Of a stretch of 64,000 nucleotides of DNA, positions 15,338-25,013 are shown piece after piece. The first letter of the stretch is position 1. Each line of letters opens with the position of its first letter. This DNA is from Lachnospiraceae bacterium AC2031 (lineage in GTDB: Bacteria; Bacillota; Clostridia; Lachnospirales; Lachnospiraceae), in assembly GCA_000687975.1 (NCBI GenBank), contig JIAB01000001.1, forward strand, positions 2,580,001 through 2,644,000, given 5' to 3'. Below the pieces are notes generated by a model that was not told the origin of the DNA, ran no database searches, and worked only from the letters and a program-made list of their open reading frames with translations. A program made the position numbers and the translations under genes.

Positions 15338-17148
15338 TGGGAAATAATAAAAAGAAGAAAAAAGAAAAACTAACACCTGCTGACGTGACAAGGTACATCT
15401 TTCTGGGAATCTGTCTGATTCCGGAAGGGGTTGTGCTTGTCACGTTTATTTGTAGTTTAGTTTATTTCTATACAGGGAATAACATTTCCGAAGCGAATAG
15501 AAATGATATAGTTCGAATGTATGATTTAGGCATTTCAGATATATTATTTCTTTCAACAACAATCGGTGGTATGGTAAGAACCGCGAAGAAGAAAAAACCT
15601 GTTCTGCTTACGGGACTTCTTATGAAGATAGCTATATTCTGTGTATTTATCGGAGTGCTATTAACTAAAGAAGATGTTCCTCACTCTGCATATTATACTT
15701 TCTTTGGTTTGGCAATCTTTATCTTTGCTATGATCGTTCTTATTTTCAAATGTGCTGGTAGGTCATTAGGAACTTCAGGTGATGCAGTTAGAAGTGAACG
15801 GCAGAGGAATAATAACTTGCAGCTTAAGTTTCATGGTTTTGATATGGAGAGTCTCCGTAAAAAAGCTACAGAAGAGTATCTATATCTGAAGAGCAAAACT
15901 CCTGAGCAGCTTGGTGGTGAAGATAAAAAGTTGATCGAAGAATATGCTGCAAATGAGGTGACTTACTTTATTACATGGCTCGTGACTCGTGGATATACAA
16001 GTGCATATTTCAAAAAGCGTTTCAATAATGATATGACACTTATAGAAAAGCATTTCGATAAAGATAAATGGGGATCGTCTCCAACAACATTTGTAAAAAC
16101 GTATCTAAAAAATAATTTAAGAAAATCTGATGTTGTTCCAAGCGTTCAGCCATTTTTGGATTGGTATCTTACTATTCCTGATTCAAAAGCCCTTAGCTTT
16201 ACGCACCCTGCTAAGAATATGATACTTAGGCGGGAAGCGGATATTAATAGAAATAAATATGTATTTGATTACTATAGATATGTTACTCAAAGAGATGAAA
16301 AGGGTATTCCTGTAAAATTCTGTCATGCTTTTTCCTGGGGGACATTTGAGAAACTGGCTAAGGTATTAGATGAAAGATATAAGACTTTTCTTGATACAGG
16401 TAATGAAGGACGAGGCAATACTAGTCTGGATAAAGGAAAGCATTATTCGAAAACCTATGATAAAGAATTATCAGTACAAGTAAAGAAGGATGTGGATGAT
16501 GCTTATGTAAGCAAATGTCTTAACTCTTTTGATGGTACTGAAGAACTGATTCATGATGAGTTGATCCAAAAGATAGAGTCTCTTCTAGAACTGGATCGTG
16601 TCTCTCTAGACAGAGATATAAAGGAGGCTCTTAATCCATTTGTTATAGAGATATTCCCGCCAAAAGATGAAGAGGTAATAGCTTATACTGTTACAGCAGA
16701 TGTAACAGGAGCTCATAAAGGTATGGCGGATAGATATACGGATGTGGAGCCAAGAGTAATTCTCTGCTGGGTTATCAAGAATAATGTACTAGTAAATGTA
16801 TATCCATTGATAGGAAGCTTTAGTCCTTGGGATTTTGAGGAAGAATACTCTTATAAGCGTAAGATTAGCAAGGGTCGGAAGAGAGAAGAATACATCGAAA
16901 CAAGAACGGTGCCGATAGCATTTTCTGATCAAAACACTGAGTATATTGCTCTTACTCCGGAGGTTAAGGAGCTTAAAGATTATTACGACAATATGGTAGA
17001 GGCCCTTATGAAGGAGCAAATGGTAGATCAGTACGCTTTTGAAGCATGCTATACTCCTGATAAACAGACTCTTTCAAAGATTATAATTAAAGGAATAAAA
17101 CAGGGGGAGACTCCTGAAATAGTTATCTCTGCGGAGATTGAAGTGTAG
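15337..17148 (+). CDS. Unknown 603-residue membrane-anchored protein
   Basis: I do not recognise this family. It starts on the base that ends the MATE gene (TAATG), so the two are almost certainly coupled. After a Lys-rich start (GNNKKKKKEK) there are three or four hydrophobic segments within residues 18-140. A long soluble, mostly charged region (about 150-603) follows, with no recognisable catalytic motif, coiled coil or repeat. The soluble part should be cytoplasmic if the topology is as drawn. It ends just before a REP-like hairpin. An accessory or regulatory partner of the MATE exporter is possible, but this is only inferred from position. Confidence 0.7.
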   Translation: MGNNKKKKKEKLTPADVTRYIFLGICLIPEGVVLVTFICSLVYFYTGNNISEANRNDIVRMYDLGISDILFLSTTIGGMVRTAKKKKPVLLTGLLMKIAIFCVFIGVLLTKEDVPHSAYYTFFGLAIFIFAMIVLIFKCAGRSLGTSGDAVRSERQRNNNLQLKFHGFDMESLRKKATEEYLYLKSKTPEQLGGEDKKLIEEYAANEVTYFITWLVTRGYTSAYFKKRFNNDMTLIEKHFDKDKWGSSPTTFVKTYLKNNLRKSDVVPSVQPFLDWYLTIPDSKALSFTHPAKNMILRREADINRNKYVFDYYRYVTQRDEKGIPVKFCHAFSWGTFEKLAKVLDERYKTFLDTGNEGRGNTSLDKGKHYSKTYDKELSVQVKKDVDDAYVSKCLNSFDGTEELIHDELIQKIESLLELDRVSLDRDIKEALNPFVIEIFPPKDEEVIAYTVTADVTGAHKGMADRYTDVEPRVILCWVIKNNVLVNVYPLIGSFSPWDFEEEYSYKRKISKGRKREEYIETRTVPIAFSDQNTEYIALTPEVKELKDYYDNMVEALMKEQMVDQYAFEACYTPDKQTLSKIIIKGIKQGETPEIVISAEIEV

Positions 17149-17152
17149 ACGG

Positions 17153-17191
17153 GGACAACCTGACGTGCAGTGGGGTCTGTCCCCACTGCAC
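17153..17191. repeat. REP-like GC-rich palindromic element
   Basis: GTGCAGTGGGG (17165-17175) and CCCCACTGCAC (17181-17191) form a perfect 11-base stem. An upstream GGGGACA (17153-17159) can alternatively pair with TGTCCCC (17178-17184). The GC content stands out from the AT-rich surroundings and only a weak T run follows. GGGGACA/TGTCCCC palindromes of this kind are known as REP elements linked to RAYT transposases. It might also act as a terminator for the preceding operon. Confidence 0.55.
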
Positions 17192-17203
17192 TTTCCATTT
17201 ACA

Positions 17204-17245
17204 ACAATATATTGACGGTTTACGACATTATTCGTCAATATGTTG
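17204..17245. repeat. Imperfect inverted repeat upstream of exporter operon
   Basis: CAATATATTGACG and CGTCAATATGTTG are complementary at 12 of 13 positions, separated by about 15 bases. They lie just before the TTAAGG repeats. This may be a second regulator site; no known motif is matched. Confidence 0.4.
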
Positions 17246-17250
17246 CTAAA

Positions 17251-17293
17251 TTAAGGTAATCTTAAGGAAAAATTTAAGATTTGCATATAGAAT
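17251..17293 (+). promoter_or_regulatory. Candidate response-regulator site and promoter of exporter operon
   Basis: TTAAGG occurs at 17251-17256 and 17262-17267, an 11-base period typical of OmpR-family regulators, with a weaker TTAAGA at 17274. A TAGAAT -10 lies at 17288-17293, and no good -35 stands 17 bases upstream, so an activator overlapping the -35 region would make sense. A similar repeat precedes the second exporter operon near 25083. Confidence 0.5.
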
Positions 17294-17314
17294 GATTTTG
17301 CTAGATGTGATACT

Positions 17315-17342
17315 ATTTACGAAGTTTTTAAGTTTCGTAAAT
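17315..17342. repeat. Leader hairpin of the HlyD-MacB operon
   Basis: ATTTACGAA and TTCGTAAAT form a perfect nine-base stem with a ten-base loop, followed by a short T run. It lies in the predicted leader, 58 bases before the start codon, and could be a weak attenuator. Confidence 0.4.
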
Positions 17343-17399
17343 ATTTTTATGTTTATGTAAGAAAACTAAAATGCAAAAGAAAGGTTGAAGGAATTTAAA

Positions 17400-18986
17400 A
17401 TGAGCGAACAGACAACTAATCAAACTTCTACTGAAGCTCCAAAGAAGGTAAATTGGAACGAACAGTATGGCAAGAAAAACGGCAAGAAGAAGGGCAAGAA
17501 AGGACTTATTATTGGTCTTGCTATTGCAGCTGTTGTTGTAGGTGTTATTGTCTATGGTTTTATTAAGGTAAAATCAGCTGTTCAGACAGCACAGGATACA
17601 CTTCTTGGAGATGGAACCCTTGTTGAAGCCTATGGTGAAAAGGATATGTCTACTTATGTAGATACAACTGGAACAGTAGAAAGTCAGAACACAGAGACAG
17701 TATATACAACTCTTCAGTATCCTGTTGAGGAGATTAAGGTCAGTGTTGGTGATCATGTAAAGAAGGGCGATGTTGTCTGCATAATAGATGATACTGAGAT
17801 TGAGACAAAGATCTCTGATCTTGAGGCGCAGGCTTCAGACGCCGACAGAGTTGCAGCTAAGCAGATTGAGCAGGCTAATCATACACTTAGTAATACTGCT
17901 TCTTCTAATAGCAGAACACTTGATAGTGCAAATCAGGGGATAAGTGAAGCAAAGAAAGCATTTGATGATGCTGATACAGATTATTATGAAAAGCTTGCAA
18001 CATATAATTCAGAGTATGAAAAGGCAGCAAAGGTTGCAACAAGCACAGATGCTATAGAGAATAATGCGTCTGTTAAGGCAGCAAAGGCCGCTCTTGATAC
18101 TGCAAGTGATACATGGTATGCAAAGCAGTATGCATATTATTCAGCAACAGATTCTTATAGTGATACAGCAGCTGCTGCATCAGAAAGCTATACTACAGCT
18201 AAGGATAGTGCTGATCTTACAATTATTAACAATACATCTTCATATTCTGCAACAGCATCTCAGCTTGCATCTTACTATGACATGAAGAATAAGACAGTTG
18301 TAATAGCACCTATCGATGGTATTGTTACAAATATTCAGGCAGCTGAGGGCGCTGTAGCAACAGGTCAGCTCATGACTATTATGGATGATAAGAACCTGGA
18401 GCTTAATGTTGAGATTAAAGAGAAAGATATCTTCCTTGTAAATGAAGGCATGGAAGTTGAGTTTTCTAACAGTGCACTTGAAAATGTGACTGGTACAGGT
18501 AAGGTTGAATCAATAAATGATTTCGCTGCACCAAGTACGGCTGTCTCAGCTAGTTCATCATCACAGACTGCTGCAGCTGCAGTTGACAATGCATTTAAAG
18601 CAAAGCTTGTTGTTACAGATTATACTGATATGCTTCTTGGTATGAAGGTTAAAGCAAGAATCTCAACTGGTGAAGAGATGAAAACAAATGCTGTTCCATA
18701 TACAGCTATTTCTGCAAGTGCCGAAGGTGATTACGTATATGTTGCTGAGGAAGCTGGAAATGGAATGTATACAGTTGTAAAGAAGACTATAACAAAAGGA
18801 ATGAGCGGAGATTATTATGTTCAGGTAACTGGTGGTGAGCTTGAGCCTGGCGATAAAGTTATTGTTTATCCAATGACAGTAACAGAGGGCGGAATTGTAA
18901 GTATTAAGGAAAAGGACGCTGATTCTAAGGATGGAAGCGTAGTCGAAGATAAAGATACAGAAGAAGAAACAACAGAAGATAAATAA
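17400..18986 (+). CDS. HlyD/MacA-type efflux adaptor protein
   Basis: A 528-residue membrane-fusion protein. A basic cytoplasmic N-terminus and one membrane helix (about residues 38-60) anchor it. A biotinyl-lipoyl-like half (VEEIKVSVGDHVKKGDVVCIIDD) leads into a long Ala/Ser-rich helical hairpin (about 150-280), and the second lipoyl half is VVIAPIDGIVTNIQAAEGA. A beta-barrel and an acidic C-tail follow. In Gram-positives such adaptors join MacB-type ABC permeases to move peptides or drugs. The ATG at 17400 has AAGGAA six bases upstream; a TTG at 17385 has none. The ATPase and permease genes follow directly. Confidence 0.9.
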   Translation: MSEQTTNQTSTEAPKKVNWNEQYGKKNGKKKGKKGLIIGLAIAAVVVGVIVYGFIKVKSAVQTAQDTLLGDGTLVEAYGEKDMSTYVDTTGTVESQNTETVYTTLQYPVEEIKVSVGDHVKKGDVVCIIDDTEIETKISDLEAQASDADRVAAKQIEQANHTLSNTASSNSRTLDSANQGISEAKKAFDDADTDYYEKLATYNSEYEKAAKVATSTDAIENNASVKAAKAALDTASDTWYAKQYAYYSATDSYSDTAAAASESYTTAKDSADLTIINNTSSYSATASQLASYYDMKNKTVVIAPIDGIVTNIQAAEGAVATGQLMTIMDDKNLELNVEIKEKDIFLVNEGMEVEFSNSALENVTGTGKVESINDFAAPSTAVSASSSSQTAAAAVDNAFKAKLVVTDYTDMLLGMKVKARISTGEEMKTNAVPYTAISASAEGDYVYVAEEAGNGMYTVVKKTITKGMSGDYYVQVTGGELEPGDKVIVYPMTVTEGGIVSIKEKDADSKDGSVVEDKDTEEETTEDK

Positions 18987-19000
18987 AGGATGTGTGCATA

Positions 19001-19783
19001 ATGAATAAAGTAATTGAAATGCAGCACATCAATAAGAAATACTATGAAGGTATGGAAAATGAGCTGCATATACTTCATGATATAGATCTTACAGTGCATG
19101 ATGGCGAGTTCGTTGCATTGGTTGGTGAGTCCGGTTCCGGTAAATCAACTATGATGAATATCATCGGAGCACTTGATCGACCTACATCAGGTCAGTACTT
19201 TCTTGCTGGTGAAGATATCTCTGAAATGGATGATGATCGACTTAGCGAGATTAGAAATAAACAGATTGGATTTGTGTTCCAGAGTGCATATATGATTCCT
19301 CGTATCTCTGCCGTAGAGAATGTTGAGGTTCCACTTATGTATGCAGGAATGTCCAGAGCAGAAAGAAGAGATAAGGCTATGTACCTCCTGGAGATGGTTG
19401 GTATGGGTGCAAGATATAAGCACAAGGCAAATGAGCTTTCTGGTGGTCAGAATCAGAGAGTTGCTATAGCTCGTGCACTTGCATGTGATCCTTCCATCAT
19501 ACTAGCCGATGAGCCTACTGGAGCTCTGGATTCCAAAACTGGACACCTGATTATGGATATATTCCATAAGTTACATGATGAGCAAAAGAAGACAATTGTT
19601 CTAATTACTCATAGTAAGGAGCTTGCGGCAGAAACACAGCGTGTTATAACCATCAGCGATGGATATATAATGAAGGATGCAGTGAATGAACTTTTCGAGA
19701 TGAGAAGAGCTGCTCGTAAGATGGATCCTGATGCGGATAAGATGAGTCTTGAGACGAGTTCACAGGAAGGAGGAGAAAACTAA
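19001..19783 (+). CDS. MacB/LolD-type ABC exporter ATPase
   Basis: A 260-residue ABC ATPase of the MacB/LolD branch. Walker A GESGSGKST, Q-loop FVFQSAYMIPR, signature LSGGQNQR, Walker B IILADEPTGALDS and the switch His in LITHS are visible. TGALDSKTG is typical of the branch that drives mechanotransmission with FtsX-like permeases. AAAGGA lies ten bases before the chosen ATG; a GTG at 18992 is possible but too close. It lies 14 bases after the adaptor, and its stop shares one base with the permease start. Confidence 0.92.
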   Translation: MNKVIEMQHINKKYYEGMENELHILHDIDLTVHDGEFVALVGESGSGKSTMMNIIGALDRPTSGQYFLAGEDISEMDDDRLSEIRNKQIGFVFQSAYMIPRISAVENVEVPLMYAGMSRAERRDKAMYLLEMVGMGARYKHKANELSGGQNQRVAIARALACDPSIILADEPTGALDSKTGHLIMDIFHKLHDEQKKTIVLITHSKELAAETQRVITISDGYIMKDAVNELFEMRRAARKMDPDADKMSLETSSQEGGEN

Positions 19784-21108
19784 TGTCATTTGCAGAAAAC
19801 CTCCGACTTGCGTGGTCTTGCGTTAAGTCTAACAAGATGCGTTCTATACTTACCATGCTTGGTATTATTATAGGTATCAGCGCAGTTATAACCATATCTA
19901 CACTTGGCTCTTCACTAAAGGAAACAATGTCGAAGACATTTAATGATATTCAATCAACAACACTTATGGGATTTCAATGGATTTATACGGGTGAAGAGGA
20001 CGTTGCTCCAGAAGTTCCTGTAGAGTTTAGTCTTGAGAATACATATGAATTTAAAAAGGCCTTTGATGGTCAGATTACTTCTGTAATGCTCACGGAAGGC
20101 GTTGGCGGAGCTAATTATTTCTATGGGGATGATAGAAATCCTTTTGGTGATAATAAGAAAACAGTATCTGTTACTGGCTATTCTGAAGGATATTGTGAGA
20201 TGAACAACACCAAGATTATCATGGGTAGAGACTTAGAATACCAGGATAGTTTTGATAATAGGAAGGTTTGTGTTGTTTCAGATAACTTTGTAAAATATGC
20301 ACTCAATGATATGGAAGATCCTATCGGAGAAAAGATAGAAGTTGAGACACTTGATGGTACTGTTATAACAGCTTATATTATTGGTGTATATGAGGTTAAT
20401 AAAAAGCAGACTAGTCTTACTGGTCAGGTAAAACAACCAGAAAAAGATATGCTTACGGATATGATCATTCCTGTAAGTTATGCTTGGGATTTAAATGATG
20501 TAGCTGAAAATAAAAGAAATGGATACTCATTAATTATTAATAGTGCTCCTGGAGTAGATAGTACAACACTTAAACAGGGAATAATTGATTATTTCGAATC
20601 GCAAAAGGATAAAGACAGTGAATATTATCTGTATTCTGAAAGTCTTGATGAGATGCTGAAAACTATAAGTAATGCACTAGATATTATTACAGTAATTATT
20701 TCAATTATATCAGCTATTTCACTTATTGTTGGTGGTATTGGCGTTATGAATATTATGCTGGTATCGGTTGTAGAAAGAACTAAGGAAATTGGTATTCGAA
20801 AGGCTCTTGGTGCTAAGAATAAAACAATTGAGTCTCAGTTCTTAGTAGAGTCAGTACTAATATGTGCTATTGGTGGAATTTTAGGAATTCTTCTTGGACT
20901 TCTGAATGGTGGAGTAATTGCTCTTGTTGCAAAGGCGATTATTGCAAATAATGAGAATTATGCATTCCTTTCGGTGAGTGTTGATCCTCCAATAATGATG
21001 ATCGTGGTGTCATTTGTATTCTCAACTCTTGTAGGTATTGTCTTTGGACTTTACCCAGCGAGAAGAGCTGCAAGACTTTCACCAATCGATGCACTTCGTT
21101 ACGAGTAA
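19783..21108 (+). CDS. MacB-type ABC exporter permease
   Basis: A 441-residue MacB-fold permease: one N-terminal helix (MRSILTMLGIIIGISAVITIST), an extracellular domain of about 230 residues, then three helices at the C-terminus. The motif VVERTKEIGIRKALGAK between helices and the ending YPARRAARLSPIDALRYE are diagnostic of the family. With the adaptor and ATPase it forms a tripartite efflux pump for peptides, drugs or lipids; the substrate is not predictable. The start codon overlaps the ATPase stop (TAATG) after GGAGGAG. Confidence 0.92.
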   Translation: MSFAENLRLAWSCVKSNKMRSILTMLGIIIGISAVITISTLGSSLKETMSKTFNDIQSTTLMGFQWIYTGEEDVAPEVPVEFSLENTYEFKKAFDGQITSVMLTEGVGGANYFYGDDRNPFGDNKKTVSVTGYSEGYCEMNNTKIIMGRDLEYQDSFDNRKVCVVSDNFVKYALNDMEDPIGEKIEVETLDGTVITAYIIGVYEVNKKQTSLTGQVKQPEKDMLTDMIIPVSYAWDLNDVAENKRNGYSLIINSAPGVDSTTLKQGIIDYFESQKDKDSEYYLYSESLDEMLKTISNALDIITVIISIISAISLIVGGIGVMNIMLVSVVERTKEIGIRKALGAKNKTIESQFLVESVLICAIGGILGILLGLLNGGVIALVAKAIIANNENYAFLSVSVDPPIMMIVVSFVFSTLVGIVFGLYPARRAARLSPIDALRYE

Positions 21109-21140
21109 GTGTTGACATATGTAATACGTTATTGTATGTT

Positions 21141-21176
21141 ATCAGTGGCTGGAACGATTCAGCCACTGATTTATTT
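21141..21176 (+). terminator. Terminator after the HlyD-MacB operon
   Basis: ATCAGTGGCTG and CAGCCACTGAT form a perfect 11-base stem with an eight-base loop, followed by a T-rich tract. Confidence 0.8.
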
Positions 21177-21191
21177 TATAACATGAAGTTA

Positions 21192-21217
21192 TATATGGTT
21201 CTGAAAAGAACTATATA
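21192..21217. repeat. Inverted repeat upstream of the acyl carrier protein gene
   Basis: TATATGGTTCT and AGAACTATATA match as inverted arms at 10 of 11 positions around GAAA. It lies 37 bases upstream of the start codon and may be an operator or leader hairpin. It does not fit the FapR operator consensus. Confidence 0.4.
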
Positions 21218-21253
21218 CCATCATTAGTTTATTTGAATAAGGAGTGAAGTATT

Positions 21254-21490
21254 ATGATATTTGATAAACTTGTAGAGATTATGATGGATCAGCTTTCAGT
21301 ACAGCCACAGGATATAACTCCTGAGACTTCATTTAAAGACGATCTGGCCCTGGATTCACTTGATTTGTATGACCTGGTTATGGCGCTGGAGGATGAGTTC
21401 AACATTGAGATGCCAACAGAGCGAGAAGCAGAGATTGAGACCATAGAGGATCTTATCCGTATTCTCAAAGAGCTTGGCGTAGAAGAGTAA
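21254..21490 (+). CDS. acpP: Acyl carrier protein
   Basis: A 78-residue acidic four-helix protein with the phosphopantetheine attachment motif LALDSLDLYDLVMAL (Ser35). It has the length and charge of a fatty-acid-type ACP and carries acyl chains as thioesters. A strong AAGGAGTG precedes the ATG. It is not beside fab genes but lies 104 bases upstream of an acyl-ACP thioesterase gene, with a terminator between. It could be a second, dedicated ACP rather than the main one. Confidence 0.9.
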   Translation: MIFDKLVEIMMDQLSVQPQDITPETSFKDDLALDSLDLYDLVMALEDEFNIEMPTEREAEIETIEDLIRILKELGVEE

Positions 21491-21512
21491 GAAGATTACT
21501 AAGGATTTAAAC

Positions 21513-21549
21513 GTGACAAGGTGCTGTCCGCGCTTTGTCACATTTTTTG
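21513..21549 (+). terminator. Terminator after the acyl carrier protein gene
   Basis: GTGACAA and TTGTCAC form the outer stem, with further GC pairs inside, followed by six T residues. Confidence 0.8.
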
Positions 21550-21594
21550 TGAAAAAATGGTAGATTTACACGTGTTACTAGTTTAAGGAGAGTT

Positions 21595-22374
21595 ATGTAT
21601 TCATATAATACCAGAGTAAGATATAGTGAGTTAGCTGAGGATAAGAAGGCCAGTCTTGTATCTATAATTAATTATTTTCAGGATTGTTGTACCTTTGAGG
21701 CTGAGGATGGTGGAATAGGACTAAAATGGCTTAAGGAGCATAATACAGCCTGGATGCTTACAGGCTGGCAGATCCATGTTGTGAGAAGACCAAAGTACTG
21801 TGAGCAGATTAAGGTGACAACCTGGGCATGCGGTTTTAAGTATTTTGTCGGAAAAAGAAGTTTTACTATAAGAACTGTGAATAGCGATGGCTCTGATGGA
21901 GATGTTCTGGTTTATGCAATGTCTGAATGGGCTTATGTAAATGTTATTAAGAACCTTCCTGAGAAGAATGTTCCTGAGAAGGAGATAGAAGTATACGGAC
22001 TTATTACTCCAATAGAGGAACGTTTTGAAGAGTTTGGCCTTGATGAGTATGTAAATGATAATTCTGATTTAGCGGTTCTTAAGGGAAGAATACAGGCTCC
22101 TGATGTAAGCGAGATGCAGGAGGAGACTCCTATAGTCGTAACAGCTGATAACCTGGATACCAATCACCATGTTAATAATGGACAGTATGTAGCTCTGGCT
22201 AAGTCTGTAATACCAGAAGAAATTGATGTAAAGCATTTCAGAGCAGAAATAAAGATGCAGTCTGTGCTGGGGGATGTGATAAAGCCTTATATTTATCGTG
22301 AAGAAGGAAGGATTCTTGTTATTCTGAACGATGAAGAGGGGAACAGAAAACTTACTACAGAGTTCTATATTTAG
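21595..22374 (+). CDS. Acyl-[acyl carrier protein] thioesterase (FatA-like)
   Basis: A 259-residue double hot-dog protein of the bacterial FatA/FatB-like (acyl-ACP thioesterase) family. It hydrolyses acyl-ACP to free fatty acid. The first domain starts YNTRVRYSELAEDKKASL, with the central helix around FQDCCTFEAE. The second contains NLDTNHHVNNGQYVALA, the conserved Asn/His catalytic segment. TGWQIHVVRRPKYCEQI is also typical. Chain-length preference cannot be read. A pairing with the upstream ACP is likely functional. RBS AAGGAGAG precedes the ATG. Confidence 0.88.
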   Translation: MYSYNTRVRYSELAEDKKASLVSIINYFQDCCTFEAEDGGIGLKWLKEHNTAWMLTGWQIHVVRRPKYCEQIKVTTWACGFKYFVGKRSFTIRTVNSDGSDGDVLVYAMSEWAYVNVIKNLPEKNVPEKEIEVYGLITPIEERFEEFGLDEYVNDNSDLAVLKGRIQAPDVSEMQEETPIVVTADNLDTNHHVNNGQYVALAKSVIPEEIDVKHFRAEIKMQSVLGDVIKPYIYREEGRILVILNDEEGNRKLTTEFYI

Positions 22375-22404
22375 TTAGTACTTATTTATATTGAATGGTA
22401 AGAA

Positions 22405-22440
22405 AAAAGAGTGTTTTCAAATTTATGAAAACACTCTTTT
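22405..22440. terminator. Bidirectional terminator between convergent genes
   Basis: AAAAGAGTGTTTTCA and TGAAAACACTCTTTT form a perfect 15-base stem with a six-base loop, with A and T runs on both sides. It can serve the thioesterase gene (plus) and cellobiose phosphorylase (minus). Confidence 0.9.
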
Positions 22441-22465
22441 AGTTTGCAATTAATTATCTTGTTGA

Positions 22466-24916
22466 TTAGCCAAGAACTACCTCAACCTTGTGAGTAGCAC
22501 CGTCACCAACAAATGGGATTATACAACCATCAACAGCCTTGCCGTCGATTGTAAGTGTAGCAACACCCTTCTGTACGTGGCTCGGATTCTTAACTTCAAT
22601 CTCATATGTGTCGCCACGGAACTGACGAGTAGCATTGAATCCGTCCCAAGCTGCTGGGATAGATGGATCAACCTTAAGACCATCCCAATCAGGTGTGATA
22701 CCGAGGATGTACTGGCTGATAGCTACAAAGTTCCAAGCAGCTGTACCTGTAAGCCATGAGTTCTTAGCCTCACCCTGACGTCCAGCATCCTTACCAGCAA
22801 CCATCTGAGCATATACATATGGCTCTGTTCTATGAAGATCTGAGATATCCTCAAGGAAAGCAGGAGCGATACGTGAATACCAGTCAAATGCCTTGTCGCC
22901 CTGTCCTGCATAAGCAGCAGCACAGATCATCCATGCATTGTTGTGGCAGAATACACCAGCGTTCTCTTTATATCCAGCAGGGTATGTTGAAATCTCACCA
23001 TACTCTATATAGTACTTTGTAAATGCAGGGTTGTTAAGAACAAGACCATACTTGCAGCCAAGTCTTTCTTCAACTGCATCGATAACCTTCTTGTCCCAAC
23101 CATCTTCCTTACCGATGTCTGACATGATACCGAAGCCCTGTGGCTCGATGAAGATCTTTCCTTCTTCACATTCCTTAGAACCAACCTTACGTCCAAGGTC
23201 GTCGTAAGCTCTGATGAACCAGTCGCCGTCCCAACCAAACTTCTTGATTGTTTCCTTCATCTTATCGATCTCAGCCTGTGCCTTAGCAGCTTCTTCCTCA
23301 TCACCCTTGTACTTGCAAAGAGCAACATACTCAGGACCTGTATAAGTGAAGAGTGTAGCAACAAAGATTGACTCAGCTACATCTGAGAATCCCTTATCAC
23401 CATACTTAGGTGATGTGTATGTCTGGAAAGATTCACCTGGTGTATCAGACCAGCATGAAAGGTTCAGACAGTCGTTCCAGTCAGCTCTCATTGAAAGTGG
23501 AAGTCCGTGAGGACCAACTTCCTTAACAACCTTGTAGAAGGACTGTTTTAAGTGATGCATCATTGGCTGAGCAAGTGATTCATCATTTCTATATGGAACC
23601 TGCTCATCAAGGATTGTGTAATCACCTGTCTCCTTGATATAAGCAGCTGTTGACATGATCATCCACATTGGATCATCAGAGAAGTTACCGCCGAGAGTAT
23701 CATTTCCCTTCTTAGTAAGTGGCTGATACTGATGGAAGCATCCACCGTCTTCGAACTGTGTAGCAGCGAGATCAAGAATTCTTTCACGAGCTCTGTCAGG
23801 AATCTGATGAACAAATCCAAGAAGATCCTGGTTAGAATCACGGAAGCCCATACCACGTCCGATACCTGACTCGAAGTATGAAGCACTTCTTGACATGTTG
23901 AATGTAACCATACACTGATACTGATTCCAGATGTTAACCATACGATCAACCTTTTCGTCTGGAGTCTTAACTGTATACTTAGAAAGAAGATCATCCCACA
24001 TCTTTACATTCTCAGCGAATGCAGCGTCAACCTTCTCTGCAGTGTTGTACTTTTCAATCATTGCATATGCTTTAGACTTGTTCATGCTGCCGTCAGCGTT
24101 CCACTTGTCAGCACCATTTTCAACATAACCAAGCATAAATACGAGAACCTTCTCCTCACCAGGAGCAAGTGTGATCTTGAGTGAGTGAGAAGCGATTGGT
24201 GACCAACCGTCAGCCTTTGAATTATTTGAAGCATTTGCAAATACAGCATCAGGTCTGTCGAATCCGTTGTAGAGACCCATAAAGCTCTCTTTATCACAAT
24301 CATAGCCGTCGATATCAGCATTTACTGTGTAGAATGCGAAGTGATCACGACGCTCTTTGTACTCTGTCTTATGGAAGAGTGTTGATCCCTCAACCTCAAC
24401 CTCACCAGTATTGAAGTTTCTCTGGAAGTTTGTTGAATCGTCCTCAGCGTTCCACAGACACCACTCAAGGAATGAGAAGAGTGTGAAGCTCTTTGGAGCA
24501 GTTCCTTCGTTCTTGAGAACAACCTTCTGGATTTCTGCATTTTCGCCCTGAGGTACGAAGAATGTAACCTCAGCCTTAAGCTCTTTCTTTTTACCAGTAA
24601 TTATTGTATATCCCATACCATGACGGCACTGATAGAAGTCAAGCTCAGTCTTTACTGGAGACCAGCCTGGATTCCATACTGTATCATCATCATTAATATA
24701 GAAATAACGTCCCCCCATATCTACAGGGATATTGTTATAACGATAACGTGTTATTCTACGAAGACGTGCATCTTTATAGAAATGATATCCTCCTGCTGTG
24801 TTGGAAATAAGTGAGAAGAATCCTTCTGTTCCAAGGTAGTTGATCCAAGGATAAGGAGTTCTTGGGGATGTGATGACGTATTCTCTTTTAGAGTCATCAA
24901 AGTAACCGAATTTCAT
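22466..24916 (-). CDS. Cellobiose phosphorylase (GH94)
   Basis: An 816-residue GH94 enzyme, the standard length for cellobiose phosphorylase, which converts cellobiose and phosphate to glucose-1-phosphate and glucose inside the cell. The N-terminal beta-sandwich carries [23 protein letters not shown]. The catalytic (alpha/alpha)6 barrel contains [18 protein letters not shown] (351-368), RADWNDCLN (477-485, with the general-acid Asp) and later [13 protein letters not shown] and GTAAWNF. RBS GGGAAGG precedes the ATG. It is a single-gene unit with its own promoter and a cre-like site. Cellodextrin phosphorylase would be longer and is a less likely alternative. Confidence 0.93.
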   Translation of the reverse strand: MKFGYFDDSKREYVITSPRTPYPWINYLGTEGFFSLISNTAGGYHFYKDARLRRITRYRYNNIPVDMGGRYFYINDDDTVWNPGWSPVKTELDFYQCRHGMGYTIITGKKKELKAEVTFFVPQGENAEIQKVVLKNEGTAPKSFTLFSFLEWCLWNAEDDSTNFQRNFNTGEVEVEGSTLFHKTEYKERRDHFAFYTVNADIDGYDCDKESFMGLYNGFDRPDAVFANASNNSKADGWSPIASHSLKITLAPGEEKVLVFMLGYVENGADKWNADGSMNKSKAYAMIEKYNTAEKVDAAFAENVKMWDDLLSKYTVKTPDEKVDRMVNIWNQYQCMVTFNMSRSASYFESGIGRGMGFRDSNQDLLGFVHQIPDRARERILDLAATQFEDGGCFHQYQPLTKKGNDTLGGNFSDDPMWMIMSTAAYIKETGDYTILDEQVPYRNDESLAQPMMHHLKQSFYKVVKEVGPHGLPLSMRADWNDCLNLSCWSDTPGESFQTYTSPKYGDKGFSDVAESIFVATLFTYTGPEYVALCKYKGDEEEAAKAQAEIDKMKETIKKFGWDGDWFIRAYDDLGRKVGSKECEEGKIFIEPQGFGIMSDIGKEDGWDKKVIDAVEERLGCKYGLVLNNPAFTKYYIEYGEISTYPAGYKENAGVFCHNNAWMICAAAYAGQGDKAFDWYSRIAPAFLEDISDLHRTEPYVYAQMVAGKDAGRQGEAKNSWLTGTAAWNFVAISQYILGITPDWDGLKVDPSIPAAWDGFNATRQFRGDTYEIEVKNPSHVQKGVATLTIDGKAVDGCIIPFVGDGATHKVEVVLG

Positions 24917-24966
24917 GCGTTAGCACCTTCCCTTTCTTAAAAAATGATAAGTGTTGCGACGTCACT

Positions 24967-24980
24967 TGTAAGCGATTTTA
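24967..24980. promoter_or_regulatory. cre-like or LacI-family operator upstream of cellobiose phosphorylase
   Basis: TGTAAGCGATTTTA fits the catabolite-responsive element consensus with one mismatch at the conserved C. It lies about 30-40 bases downstream of the predicted transcription start, a roadblock position. Binding by CcpA or by another LacI-family repressor is inference. Confidence 0.45.
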
Positions 24981-25013
24981 GTATTGATTACATTTAGCGC
25001 CGCAGATAAAATG

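Noticed and set aside
21192-21217. FapR operator before the acyl carrier protein gene
   Set aside because: The arms do not match the TTAGTACC consensus.
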